Below, piece after piece: positions 24,681-34,622 of a stretch of DNA of 64,000 bases. How positions within the stretch are numbered: the first letter of the stretch is position 1; each line of letters opens with the position of its first letter. The translations under genes and the position numbers were made by a program. The stretch spans positions 1,054,001 to 1,118,000 of the forward strand of contig NZ_VFNX01000001.1 of the NCBI RefSeq assembly GCF_006715785.1, in the 5' to 3' direction. Below the pieces are notes generated by a model, which saw only the letters and a list, made by a program, of their open reading frames with translations, did no database searches and was not told where the DNA came from. Source of the DNA: Streptomyces puniciscabiei (GTDB lineage: Bacteria > Actinomycetota > Actinomycetes > Streptomycetales > Streptomycetaceae).

Positions 24681-25370
24681 TCACTGTGTGGGCGGCCGCA
24701 CCAGCCCCTTGCTGTAGGCGTAACGCACCGCCTGTGCGCGGTCCTTGAGACCCGTTTTGGAGAACAGGTTGTTGATGTGTGTCTTCACGGTCGCGGTCGA
24801 CACATGCAGCTTGCGGGCGATCTCCTGATTGCTCAGCCCATCGGCGATCAGCAGCAGCACCTCGGTCTCCCGCGCGGTCAGTCCGTCGGGCGGCTCCTCG
24901 ACGGTCGCCGGCGGGACGGGCTCGGGCTGGGACAGCCGCTCCAGCAGCCGACGCTGGACACTGGGTGACAGACCCGCGTCCCCCGACAGGACGCTCTCCA
25001 CGGCCCGCACGATCTCGTCACCGCCCGCGTCCTTGGTCAGATAGCCCCGGGCGCCGGCGCGCAACGCGGGGAACAGCGATTCGTCGTCCGCGTACGTGGT
25101 GAGCACCACGACCTGGGTCCCGGGGTACTGCGCCCGGATCCGCCGGGTGGCCTCCACGCCGTCGCAGCGGGGCATCCGGAGATCCATCAGGACGACGTCC
25201 GGTGCCAGTTCCCCGACCAGGCGCACCGCCTCCTCGCCGTCTCCCGCGGCACCCACGACCTCCACCCCCGGCAGCAGCCCGAGCAGCATCACGATGCCCT
25301 CCCGGACCACGGTCTGGTCGTCGGCGACCACCACCCGCGCGGGCTTCTTCTCCCCCTCCGTCTCCGTCAT
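24681..25370 (-). CDS. NarL/LuxR-type response regulator
   Basis: This 229-residue regulator has an N-terminal receiver (VVADDQTVVREG; acceptor Asp in DVVLMDLRMPRCDG; Lys in YLTKDAGG) and a C-terminal LuxR helix-turn-helix (LTARETEVLLLIADGLSNQE, then IARKLHVSTATVKTHINNLF). Its start overlaps the kinase stop as ATGA. The DUF485/symporter pair follows after 69 bases on the same strand, so it may control carboxylate uptake directly. Confidence 0.93.
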   Translation of the reverse strand: MTETEGEKKPARVVVADDQTVVREGIVMLLGLLPGVEVVGAAGDGEEAVRLVGELAPDVVLMDLRMPRCDGVEATRRIRAQYPGTQVVVLTTYADDESLFPALRAGARGYLTKDAGGDEIVRAVESVLSGDAGLSPSVQRRLLERLSQPEPVPPATVEEPPDGLTARETEVLLLIADGLSNQEIARKLHVSTATVKTHINNLFSKTGLKDRAQAVRYAYSKGLVRPPTQ

Positions 25371-26518
25371 ACAGGCACCTTCAGCGTCACCACGAACCCC
25401 TCCTCGTCCGGCCGCGCGTCCAGTGAGCCGCCCAGCAGCTCGGCCCGCTCGCGCATCCCCAGCAGACCGTACCCGGCTCCGGACTCGGAGAGTTCGCCCG
25501 GCCGCCCGCCCCAGTCCCGTACGTCCAGCGTCACTTCGCGCTCGCTGTAGTCGAGCCGCAGGTGCACCTGGGCGCCCTGCGCGTGCTTGCGGACGTTCGT
25601 CAGCGCCTCCTGGGCGACCCTGCGCACGGCCTGGGAAGCCTCGGCCGGCAGGGGCCTTCGCTCACCCGTCACAGTGACCTGCGCGCCGTCGGTCCCGCTG
25701 ACGAGTTCACTCAGGAAGTCCTCCAGCGGGGTCAGCTCGCCCCGGAGTGCGGACAGGGCCTGCCGGGTCTCGGCGAGTCCGTCGCGGGCCATGCCCCGGG
25801 CGGCCACCACACGCTCCAGGATGCGTTCCTGGTCCGCGCCGCTCTCGATCAGCAGCCGGGCGGCCTCCAGATGCACCAGCTGCGCCGAGAGGCTGTGGGC
25901 CAGCACGTCGTGGATCTCCCGCGCGATACGGGCTCTCTCGGCCAGCGCCGCCGACTCCGCCTCGGCCGCCCGGGCGGCGCGCTCCTGGGCAAGCAGTTGC
26001 TGCGCGTGACCGCGGGCTTCGGCGTCCAGCCGCAGGACGTATCCGGCGAGGGCCATGCCCGCGACCGAGGCGGCCGTGGTCAGCCAGACGTCGTTGTTGA
26101 AGGCGGAGTACGCCGCCAGACCCACCGAGGTCACCGGAGCCGCGGCCGCGAGCGGCAGCCGCTCCAGGGCGCCGATGCCGCAGCCGCACCAGATCAGGAG
26201 TGCCGGTCCTCTGAACCCCGTGGCCTCACCGACGACCGCGATGCCCATGAGTGCGGCCATCAGCGCCAGGGAGGGCACCAGTCGGTGCTGGTAGGTGGTC
26301 CGGAAGAAGGCCCAGGCGAGCAGAGCGGTGGTGAGGACCCCGGCCATCGCGGCGAGTCCGCCCCAGAGGCCGATGTGCCTCTGGTGGTACGCCCCCCACA
26401 GGAGCATGCCGATCACCAGGCACCTGACGGACCAGGCGATCGCGCGCCGGGGCCGGGAGATTCCGTCGCGGCCGAGCGCCTCCCGTGACGGCCAGCATGT
26501 CCAGGCGTTCTCCTTCAC
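25367..26518 (-). CDS. NarL-partner sensor histidine kinase (HisKA_3)
   Basis: This 383-residue kinase has four to five predicted N-terminal membrane helices (about residues 28-160) and no large extracellular domain. The dimerisation/phospho-acceptor helix follows (ARIAREIHDVLAHSLSAQLV, with His about 205), then an HATPase_c domain (QEALTNVRKHA, GYGLLGMRERAELLGG). It starts with GTG in a GTGA overlap with the stop of the upstream membrane-protein gene and itself overlaps the regulator, so three genes are translationally chained. The sensor region is wholly membrane-embedded, suggesting it detects a membrane state or a partner transporter. Confidence 0.92.
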   Translation of the reverse strand: MKENAWTCWPSREALGRDGISRPRRAIAWSVRCLVIGMLLWGAYHQRHIGLWGGLAAMAGVLTTALLAWAFFRTTYQHRLVPSLALMAALMGIAVVGEATGFRGPALLIWCGCGIGALERLPLAAAAPVTSVGLAAYSAFNNDVWLTTAASVAGMALAGYVLRLDAEARGHAQQLLAQERAARAAEAESAALAERARIAREIHDVLAHSLSAQLVHLEAARLLIESGADQERILERVVAARGMARDGLAETRQALSALRGELTPLEDFLSELVSGTDGAQVTVTGERRPLPAEASQAVRRVAQEALTNVRKHAQGAQVHLRLDYSEREVTLDVRDWGGRPGELSESGAGYGLLGMRERAELLGGSLDARPDEEGFVVTLKVPV

Positions 26519-27036
26519 GCGCGCTCCCTCCTGACCGACCGCATGCCGTCACCGTACGTCGGAGCGGGGTGGTTCCCGGTGCTGAGCGACTGCGCCCGCC
26601 AGACCAGGATTCCGCCGCGGACCAGCAGGGTGACGGCGAGAGCGCACATCAGGGCGGAGCTGTTCTGGTGCAGGCCGAGTACCGTGCCGAGTGCGTAGAT
26701 GCCGATGCGGAGGGCTATGCCCACGATCCATACGGCAATGCTCGCCTTCGTGCTCTTGGTCCACACGACGCCGTCCGGTTCCGTCCAGATGCGGGTCGTC
26801 CAGGCCCAGCCGGCGCCGGTGGCCACACCGATGAGCAGCTCCACCGCGAGCAGCGCGGCGGATCCCGCACGGTGATGGGCGTCGAGGATGCCCGGCTCGC
26901 GCAGCGCGACGACGGCGAGGACCGCGGGGATCAGCCACCAGCGCCGGTCGGTGTTGATCGCGCGGGCGCGGAACTGCCGCGCGATCACTATGGCGGCGAC
27001 GGCCACGATCACCAGCAGGTTGACGAGCCCGGACAT
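26515..27036 (-). CDS. DUF1453-type membrane protein
   Basis: This 173-residue protein has four or five hydrophobic helices and the GAGWAWTTRIW stretch typical of DUF1453 (CcdC-like) proteins. The start is set by GGAGG at 27042-27046, six bases before the ATG at 27036; a longer frame from 27087 would lack such a site. It is the first gene of the membrane protein-kinase-regulator chain and overlaps the kinase start by four bases, so it may be a sensory accessory of the kinase. No catalytic motif is visible. Confidence 0.78.
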   Translation of the reverse strand: MSGLVNLLVIVAVAAIVIARQFRARAINTDRRWWLIPAVLAVVALREPGILDAHHRAGSAALLAVELLIGVATGAGWAWTTRIWTEPDGVVWTKSTKASIAVWIVGIALRIGIYALGTVLGLHQNSSALMCALAVTLLVRGGILVWRAQSLSTGNHPAPTYGDGMRSVRRERA

Positions 27037-27718
27037 CCAAGCCTCCGTGAGCGAGAAATTGTTGCCGGAAGCGGCTGCTGCCGACACCTACGAAGCTACG
27101 GAAAAGCGCAGGTCGGGAGATCGGAGCCGGGGTGGATCACGGGTGGAAACCTGGGGCGGCTGGTCTCCACCCACGGGTGTAGATCCGGCAGGTGCATCCA
27201 CCGCTCCGCGGCGGGAGGCGGAGGTCGGTCGTGGCGGCTTTCAAGGCCGACCGACCGCGAGCGGCTCGGCTCCCGGCCGAGAGTGCTGGTGACCGGTGGG
27301 CGCGCATGCTGCTCACGACGGCTCCCCCTGCGGGCTGCGCTGCCGGGACCAGCCGCCGCCGTCACAGCCGTACGGCGGCCCGCCGCGTCCTGGCGGCGGA
27401 CACCCCCTGACCGCCGCGTCCGGCCGGCGAAGGCGCTACATCCGCCATGCGGCGAAAAACCATCCGGCCATCGCCGAAGCCCGTCCGGACGGTCTCGGAG
27501 GACCGCCTGGCAGCGGCAGGAGGACCACCCGGCCCGCCGAAGAGGATCACCTGGCAGGCGCAAAGGAACCGGGCCCCGGATGCAGACCACCGCCCGCTCC
27601 GTCGGCCGCCCATCCCGTCGCCCGCCCCCGCCGCCGAAGTCAGCCGTCCTCGGACACCTCGGCCGACCGGCTCCGCCTTCCTCGGGCAAGCGCTGTCGGC
27701 CGAGGTCCGGCGCAGCGG
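27037..27718. other. 682-base spacer, no supported gene
   Basis: This gap lies between the DUF1453 gene and parE, both on the minus strand. Open frames here are GC-rich, low in protein-like composition and lack ribosome sites. Apart from the inverted repeat at 27656-27706 I see no motif. The first 60 bases upstream of 27036 should hold the promoter of the two-component operon; TAGCTT (27104-27099, minus strand) is a possible -10 but no convincing -35 goes with it. Confidence 0.5.
27656..27706 (-). terminator. candidate parE terminator
   Basis: ACCTCGGCCGAC (27656-27667) is the exact reverse complement of GTCGGCCGAGGT (27695-27706), enclosing a 27-base loop. It starts 13 bases past the parE stop on the minus strand. 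There is no U-tract, as is common in Streptomyces. Confidence 0.6.
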
Positions 27719-29842
<2,124 letters not shown>

Positions 29843-30282
29843 GCGGTTCGCTCCTCGCTGAATTTCAGTTGGCCCCCTACTGGGTAAGGGGACGGCTTCG
29901 GTCGCCGCACAGAGGGTACCGAGGCCTGGTAGAGCCGGTGTAACGCCACCCTCGTCGGGAACTCAGACTAGTCCAGGCTCGCATACACGTTCGATCCCTC
30001 GATGGAGTGAAGTACATATCACGTTCCCTTGGAGGCATGAACCATTTAGGCTCCGGGCACGTCCTCATGAACAACAGGCAACCCGGCCTGGAGGACCGAG
30101 ACACAACACTGCGCGAAACCGTAAGCACCACAAGAGACGCACTACGGCACATTCGCCGCCAACCGGCAGCAGACAGCCGCCCCGGAAGATTTTTTCGAGG
30201 AAAAGCCACGAGCGGGAACGTTTTCGGGCTGGTTGGATGTTGACCCTGGTACGACAGCTCGTCGAGCTAGAGAAGAGGCGAC
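29843..30282. other. divergent spacer, parE / small CxxC protein
   Basis: These 440 bases lie between divergent parE and the 76-residue gene and contain no credible ORF. The stretch from about 30000 to 30220 is noticeably richer in A and T than the surroundings (runs such as GATTTTTTCGAGGAAAAG at 30188-30205). TTGACC at 30240-30245 could be a -35 element for the rightward gene, without a convincing -10. I could not place the parE promoter. Confidence 0.4.
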
Positions 30283-30513
30283 GTGACTACTGTTCTGACC
30301 CCCGCGAGCCCGTTGACGGCCGCCGATCGCTGCGACCGCTGCGGCGCCCAGGCATACCTGCGCGTCGTCCTGCTCAGCGGCGGAGAGCTGCTCTTCTGCG
30401 CCCACCACGGTCGCAAGTTCGAGCCGGAACTCAAGAAGATCGCCGCTGAGATACAGGACGAGACGGAGCGGCTGACCTCCGTTCCGAACACCGCTTCCGA
30501 AGAAGAGCGCTGA
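30283..30513 (+). CDS. small CxxC protein (DUF7455-like)
   Basis: This 76-residue cytoplasmic protein has one CDRCGAQAYLR motif near the N-terminus and a CAHHGRKF segment, together a Cys/Cys-Cys/His arrangement that could bind one zinc, then an acidic helical tail. Related short proteins are conserved in Actinobacteria in this hrdB/parE neighbourhood; the family name is from memory and the function is unknown. It starts with GTG at 30283, with AGAAGAGG five bases upstream, and ends at a strong terminator. The zinc-ribbon look suggests a nucleic-acid- or polymerase-associated factor, but that is speculation. Confidence 0.83.
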   Translation: MTTVLTPASPLTAADRCDRCGAQAYLRVVLLSGGELLFCAHHGRKFEPELKKIAAEIQDETERLTSVPNTASEEER

Positions 30514-30555
30514 ATCTCGCACACACGACGAGCCAGCCCCGGCACAGGCCGGTGA

Positions 30556-30590
30556 ACGGGCGGCCGCTCCCTCCAGGAGCGGCCGCCCGT
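30556..30590. terminator. strong bidirectional terminator
   Basis: ACGGGCGGCCGCTCC (30556-30570) pairs perfectly with GGAGCGGCCGCCCGT (30576-30590) around the loop CTCCA. It separates the convergent small CxxC gene and the serine protease gene and can serve both. Confidence 0.87.
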
Positions 30591-30611
30591 GCTCATGCCC
30601 GCGCACGCGCC

Positions 30612-31469
30612 TCAGGAGCGCCCGTGGGGCTTCTCCTGGCCTGTGGCGGCCCCCAGGGCCCGTACGACCTCGGAGACGCGTGTATACACGCCAGGACTGC
30701 CCGCCCTGCCGCAGCCGCTCCCCCATGACACGAGCCCGATGAGCCGCCCTCCCGCCACCAGTGGGCCGCCGCTGTCCCCCTGGCAGGCGTCCGGGCCGCC
30801 CGCGGCCTCTCCGGCGCACAGCATGCTGCCGGCCTCGTACGCGCCGTCGCGACCGCTCGAGTAGGCGCGGGCGCAGAGGTCGTCGGGCAGCACGCGCAGG
30901 TGTGCGCCGTACAGCCTGTGCGCATAGGCGCCCCCGCCGGTCGTGTCGCCCCATCCGGAGACCAGGGCCTGTGTCCCGGGCGTGTAGGCCGGATCGCCCG
31001 CACCCGCCATGGCGACGACCGCGCTCTGCGGCAGCGGCTTGGCGAGGGTGAGTACGGCGAAGTCGCCGGCGTTGGTCTCGCTGTTGTACCCGGGATTGAT
31101 CCGGGCGTCGCGTACGCCGATCTCCTGGCCCTCGCCCGAGAGCAGATCGGTGCGGCCCGCGATGACGCGGAAGTCGCGGACGCGGTTCGCAGGCGCCCCG
31201 AGGACGTCCTCGGTCAGGCAGTGGGCCGCGGTGAGCACCGCCGTCGGCGCGACCGCCACTCCGCCGCAGAACTGGCCCGCCCGCGTACCTCCGAACCGGT
31301 CACGGCTGGACAGGGCGACCGTCCACGGGGCCTGCGAGACATCGATCGGAAAGCCCCCGACCACCACGTTGCCGGCGGCCGCAGGAACCGCGCCCACCAG
31401 GGGTATGGCGGTGATGGCGGCGGCCAGGGCCAGCGGCCTGATCAGGGCCCGCGCAAAGGAACGACGCAT
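30612..31469 (-). CDS. secreted trypsin-like serine protease (S1)
   Basis: This 285-residue exported chymotrypsin-fold protease has a signal peptide ending near AVPAAAG (about residue 33), directly followed by the mature-like NVVVGG start. The catalytic triad is visible: His in LTAAHC, Asp in NAGDFAVL, Ser in CQGDSGGPL; the Asp six residues before the serine (DACQGDS) gives trypsin-like Lys/Arg specificity. Paired cysteines around each motif predict disulfides. GAGGAG five bases upstream fixes the ATG at 31469. There is no long pro-domain, so activation may need only signal cleavage and trimming. Confidence 0.92.
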   Translation of the reverse strand: MRRSFARALIRPLALAAAITAIPLVGAVPAAAGNVVVGGFPIDVSQAPWTVALSSRDRFGGTRAGQFCGGVAVAPTAVLTAAHCLTEDVLGAPANRVRDFRVIAGRTDLLSGEGQEIGVRDARINPGYNSETNAGDFAVLTLAKPLPQSAVVAMAGAGDPAYTPGTQALVSGWGDTTGGGAYAHRLYGAHLRVLPDDLCARAYSSGRDGAYEAGSMLCAGEAAGGPDACQGDSGGPLVAGGRLIGLVSWGSGCGRAGSPGVYTRVSEVVRALGAATGQEKPHGRS

Positions 31470-31536
31470 GCACACTCCTCACTCTCGGGTGATGCCGGGA
31501 CACCCAGAGTGATCCACTCGGCCGTCGCGCGCAGCA

Positions 31537-31573
31537 CGAAGGCCCGGCCCTCACGAGGGGAGCCGGGCCTTCG
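31537..31573 (-). terminator. hrdB terminator
   Basis: CGAAGGCCCGGC (31537-31548) and GCCGGGCCTTCG (31562-31573) form a perfect 12-bp stem. It begins 19 bases past the hrdB stop codon on the minus strand. Confidence 0.85.
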
Positions 31574-31591
31574 CCGTCGTACGACCGCGAC

Positions 31592-33136
31592 CTAGTCGAG
31601 GTAGTCGCGCAGCACCTGGGAACGCGACGGGTGGCGCAGCTTCGACATGGTCTTGGACTCGATCTGGCGGATGCGCTCACGCGTCACGCCGTACACCTTG
31701 CCGATCTCGTCGAGAGTCTTCGGCTGACCGTCGGTGAGGCCGAACCGCATGGAGACGACGCCGGCCTCGCGCTCGGACAGGGTGTCCAGAACCGAGTGCA
31801 GCTGTTCCTGCAGGAGCGTGAAGCTGACGGCGTCGGCGGGGACGACGGCCTCGGAGTCCTCGATGAGGTCACCGAACTCGCTGTCGCCGTCCTCACCCAG
31901 CGGGGTGTGCAGGGAGATGGGCTCGCGGCCGTACTTCTGGACCTCGATGACCTTCTCCGGGGTCATGTCGAGCTCCTTGGCCAGCTCCTCCGGGGTGGGC
32001 TCGCGGCCCAGGTCCTGGAGCATCTGGCGCTGCACGCGCGCGAGCTTGTTGATGACCTCGACCATGTGCACCGGGATGCGGATGGTGCGTGCCTGGTCGG
32101 CCATGGCGCGGGTGATGGCCTGACGGATCCACCAGGTGGCGTACGTGGAGAACTTGTAGCCCTTGGTGTAGTCGAACTTCTCGACCGCGCGGATCAGACC
32201 GAGGTTGCCCTCCTGGATGAGGTCCAGGAAGAGCATGCCGCGGCCGGTGTAGCGCTTGGCCAGGGAGACCACCAGACGGAGGTTGGCCTCCAGGAGGTGG
32301 TTCTTGGCGCGGCGGCCGTCCTCGGCGATGATCTCCAGCTCGCGCTTGAGCTTCGGCGCCAGCTTGTCGGCATTGGCCAGCTTGTCCTCGGCGAACAGAC
32401 CCGCCTCGATGCGCTTGGCCAGCTCGACCTCCTGCTCGGCGTTGAGCAGGGGGACCTTGCCGATCTGCTTCAGGTAGTCCTTGACCGGGTCGGCGGTGGC
32501 GCCGGCCGCGGCGACCTGCTGCGCGGGCGCGTCGTCCTCGTCCTCGTCGGAGAGCACGAAGCCCGCGTTCTCGGCGCCTTCGGGCTCGTCGGCGACCTTG
32601 GTGTCCTCGAGAACCTCGTCCTCGAGAAGCTCGGCGTCGTCCTTCTTGGCCGTGGTCTTCTTGGCGGCCGTCTTCTTCGCGACGGTCTTCTTGGCGGCCG
32701 CCTTCTTGGCGGTCGTCGTCTTCTTGGCCGCGGCCTTCTTGGGTTCGGCTTCCTCGGCGGAATCGGCTGCGGCCGGAGCGATCGGCGCCGCGGGGGCGGC
32801 CGTGGTGGCGGTGGCCTTCCTCGTCGTGGTCACCGTCTTCGCCGCGACCGTCTTGGTGGCGGTGCGCTTCGCCGGGCTCTTCGCTGCGACGCTCTTGCGG
32901 GTGCGCTTGGGCTCTGCGGCACTGACCATCAGCGTCACACCCTCTTCCTCAAGAATCTGGTTGAGGCTGCGCAGTACGTTCTTCCACTGAGTGGCCGGAA
33001 TCTGGTCAGCTTCGAAGGCCCGACGCACATCGTCGCCGGCGATCTGCCCCTCAGCCTTTCCCCGCTCAATGAGCGCCATGACAGAGACGGACTCGGCGAT
33101 CTCCGGCGGGAGCGTACGGGATGTGCTGGCCGACAC
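31592..33136 (-). CDS. hrdB: principal RNA polymerase sigma factor HrdB
   Basis: This is the essential sigma-70-class housekeeping factor, 514 residues. It has an N-terminal region 1.1-like segment, then a Lys/Ala-rich low-complexity arm (about 85-185, with KKTTAKK-like repeats and an acidic stretch) peculiar to actinobacterial principal sigmas. Region 1.2 ([16 protein letters not shown]), regions 2.1-2.4 ([56 protein letters not shown]), region 3 and region 4.2 ([20 protein letters not shown]) follow. I start at GTG 33136 ([15 protein letters not shown]), with GAGAGG six bases upstream, which matches HrdB proteins I remember; the 38 upstream codons are unlike protein. It is transcribed alone. 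Confidence 0.97.
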   Translation of the reverse strand: MSASTSRTLPPEIAESVSVMALIERGKAEGQIAGDDVRRAFEADQIPATQWKNVLRSLNQILEEEGVTLMVSAAEPKRTRKSVAAKSPAKRTATKTVAAKTVTTTRKATATTAAPAAPIAPAAADSAEEAEPKKAAAKKTTTAKKAAAKKTVAKKTAAKKTTAKKDDAELLEDEVLEDTKVADEPEGAENAGFVLSDEDEDDAPAQQVAAAGATADPVKDYLKQIGKVPLLNAEQEVELAKRIEAGLFAEDKLANADKLAPKLKRELEIIAEDGRRAKNHLLEANLRLVVSLAKRYTGRGMLFLDLIQEGNLGLIRAVEKFDYTKGYKFSTYATWWIRQAITRAMADQARTIRIPVHMVEVINKLARVQRQMLQDLGREPTPEELAKELDMTPEKVIEVQKYGREPISLHTPLGEDGDSEFGDLIEDSEAVVPADAVSFTLLQEQLHSVLDTLSEREAGVVSMRFGLTDGQPKTLDEIGKVYGVTRERIRQIESKTMSKLRHPSRSQVLRDYLD

Positions 33137-33247
33137 GAACAACCTCTCGGAACGTTGGAAAACGGCTTCCGGCACCGTCCACTGCGGACAGGAGCCGACC
33201 ACCGGCCTGGGGATGGGCCGACGGCGCGGGCGGGGGCCGGGAAGATG

Positions 33248-33277
33248 CACAGCGCCTGTGATGGCGTCCGTATTCCC
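33248..33277 (-). promoter_or_regulatory. possible SigR-type hrdB promoter
   Basis: On the minus strand GGAAT (33276-33272) is followed after 18 bases by GCT (33253-33251), close to the SigR pattern GGAAT-N18-GTT. It would start transcription about 110 bases before the hrdB GTG. Streptomyces hrdB is known to have a disulfide-stress SigR promoter besides the main one, but the -10 here has one mismatch. Confidence 0.4.
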
Positions 33278-33444
33278 TCCGCGGCTGTCACCTCTTAGGT
33301 CATCGCGCTGTTTCCGCGAGCGTTACGCCCAATCTGCGTGGCCCGAGTCACACCCCGTAAGCGGTCAAAGGCGGTCAGACATGGGCAGAGGAGATCACCA
33401 TTGTCGCCCTGACCGGTCGCGCCCATGCCCCCGGTGGCCCGTCC

Positions 33445-33493
33445 CGCCGCTGGACCCCGCCGGACCGCACTGGTCCGGCGGGGTCCAGCGGCG
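33445..33493 (-). terminator. very strong terminator after whiH
   Basis: A perfect 22-bp stem is formed by 33445-33466 (CGCCGCTGGACCCCGCC...) and 33472-33493 with the five-base loop GCACT. It begins 80 bases past the whiH stop and isolates the hrdB promoter region from whiH transcription. The remaining spacer toward hrdB (33137-33444) contains no gene. Confidence 0.88.
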
Positions 33494-33572
33494 GCCGGCA
33501 ACGAGCCCGGCGCCGCCACGAGCACCCCGAGGACGCCGCACACGGCGACCGCACCGTCCTGGCCGCGCGAGG

Positions 33573-34460
33573 TCAGTGCTCGCGCGGGGCGGGCACCACG
33601 CGCTCGACCTCGGGGTGGACCGTGAGCAGTTGACGCATGGCCGTCTCGGCGGCCGCGCCGTCGCCGGTGCCGAGGGCGTCGACGATCCGGGCGTGCTGCG
33701 CGAGCGACGCCTCGTTCGGCCGGTCGCAACCCGTGACCGGACCGCCCGAGACCTGCAGGGCCGCCGAGACGATCCCGGACAGGTGCTCCAGCATGCGGTT
33801 GCCGGCGATCTGGATGAGCAGCGCGTGGAACTCGTTGTCGGCGCGCGAGTACGTCAGCGCGTCGCCCTGTGCCATGGCGTGGCTCATGATCTCGACCATG
33901 TCACAGAGTCGCTGCTGTACGTCCTCCCGTCCGTGGCCGGCGGCGAGGCGGGCGGCCAGCGGCTCGATCGTCCAGCGCAGCTCGCTGAGCTCGCGGCGCT
34001 GGTCGTCGCGCTGGGGGCCGAACGCCCGCCACTCGATGATGTCCGGATCGAGCAGGTTCCAGTCACTGACGGGACGCACGCGCGTGCCGACGTTCGGGCG
34101 GGCGCTGACCAGGCCCTTGGCCTCGAGGACACGGAGGGACTCGCGGACGACGGTGCGGGAGACCTCGAAGCGCTGGCCGATCTCCTCGGGCACGAGCGGA
34201 CGGTCCGCGCCCAGGTCTCCGGAGACGATCATCTGTCCCAGCTGCTGTACGAGTTGGCCGTGCAGGCCGCGTCCGCGGCTGCCCGCGGCGCGCCGGCCGA
34301 CGCGGCCCAGGTCCGGGTCCGCGCCCTCCCAGGAGGGTGCTCCGACGCGATCGGCCACCTGGGGCTCTGCGTAGGGGTAGCGGTCGAGTTCGCCCGGGCC
34401 GGCCAGACCGGAGTCGGTGGAGCGGGCGGCGGTCATCATGGTGTGCGCAAGGGTACTCAC
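33573..34460 (-). CDS. whiH: sporulation regulator WhiH (GntR/FCD family)
   Basis: This 295-residue GntR-family regulator is needed for septation of aerial hyphae in Streptomyces. A long N-terminal extension (about 1-65) precedes the winged helix (PEEIGQRFEVSRTVVRESLR) and an FCD domain with conserved metal/ligand residues (LRWTIEPLAARLAA, DNEFHALLIQIAGN, AQHARIVDAL). It starts with GTG at 34460 (STLAHTMMTAARS), with AAAGGA three to four bases upstream; the 44 upstream codons carry a candidate SigWhiG promoter instead. Location next to hrdB, as in other Streptomyces, supports the name. FadR-like proteins bind carboxylates, so a metabolic ligand is plausible. Confidence 0.93.
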   Translation of the reverse strand: MSTLAHTMMTAARSTDSGLAGPGELDRYPYAEPQVADRVGAPSWEGADPDLGRVGRRAAGSRGRGLHGQLVQQLGQMIVSGDLGADRPLVPEEIGQRFEVSRTVVRESLRVLEAKGLVSARPNVGTRVRPVSDWNLLDPDIIEWRAFGPQRDDQRRELSELRWTIEPLAARLAAGHGREDVQQRLCDMVEIMSHAMAQGDALTYSRADNEFHALLIQIAGNRMLEHLSGIVSAALQVSGGPVTGCDRPNEASLAQHARIVDALGTGDGAAAETAMRQLLTVHPEVERVVPAPREH

Positions 34461-34552
34461 GGATCCTTTGTCGGCGCCGCCTCCAACTCCCTTGAGGTCT
34501 TTGGTGAAAAGCACACGAAAGGGTGATCGCTCACCCCGTCGCAATTGACGCC

Positions 34553-34559
34553 TTATCGG
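34553..34559 (-). promoter_or_regulatory. candidate SigWhiG -10 of whiH
   Basis: CCGATAA on the minus strand (34559-34553, in context TTTCCGATAAGG) matches seven of eight bases of the WhiG/FliA -10 consensus GCCGATAA. It would give a transcript with a leader of about 85 bases. The -35 TAAA at the proper spacing is not evident; GAAA occurs four bases too close. whiH is a known SigWhiG target in S. coelicolor. Confidence 0.55.
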
Positions 34560-34622
34560 AAAGAAATGGCCTTTCCCCGGGGAGTTGTGCACACTGCGGG
34601 ATCGGAAGTGGACGCACGCTCC

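Noticed and set aside
27088..27718. Small genes in the spacer upstream of the DUF1453 gene
   Set aside because: Frames on both strands lack ribosome sites and recognisable protein features.
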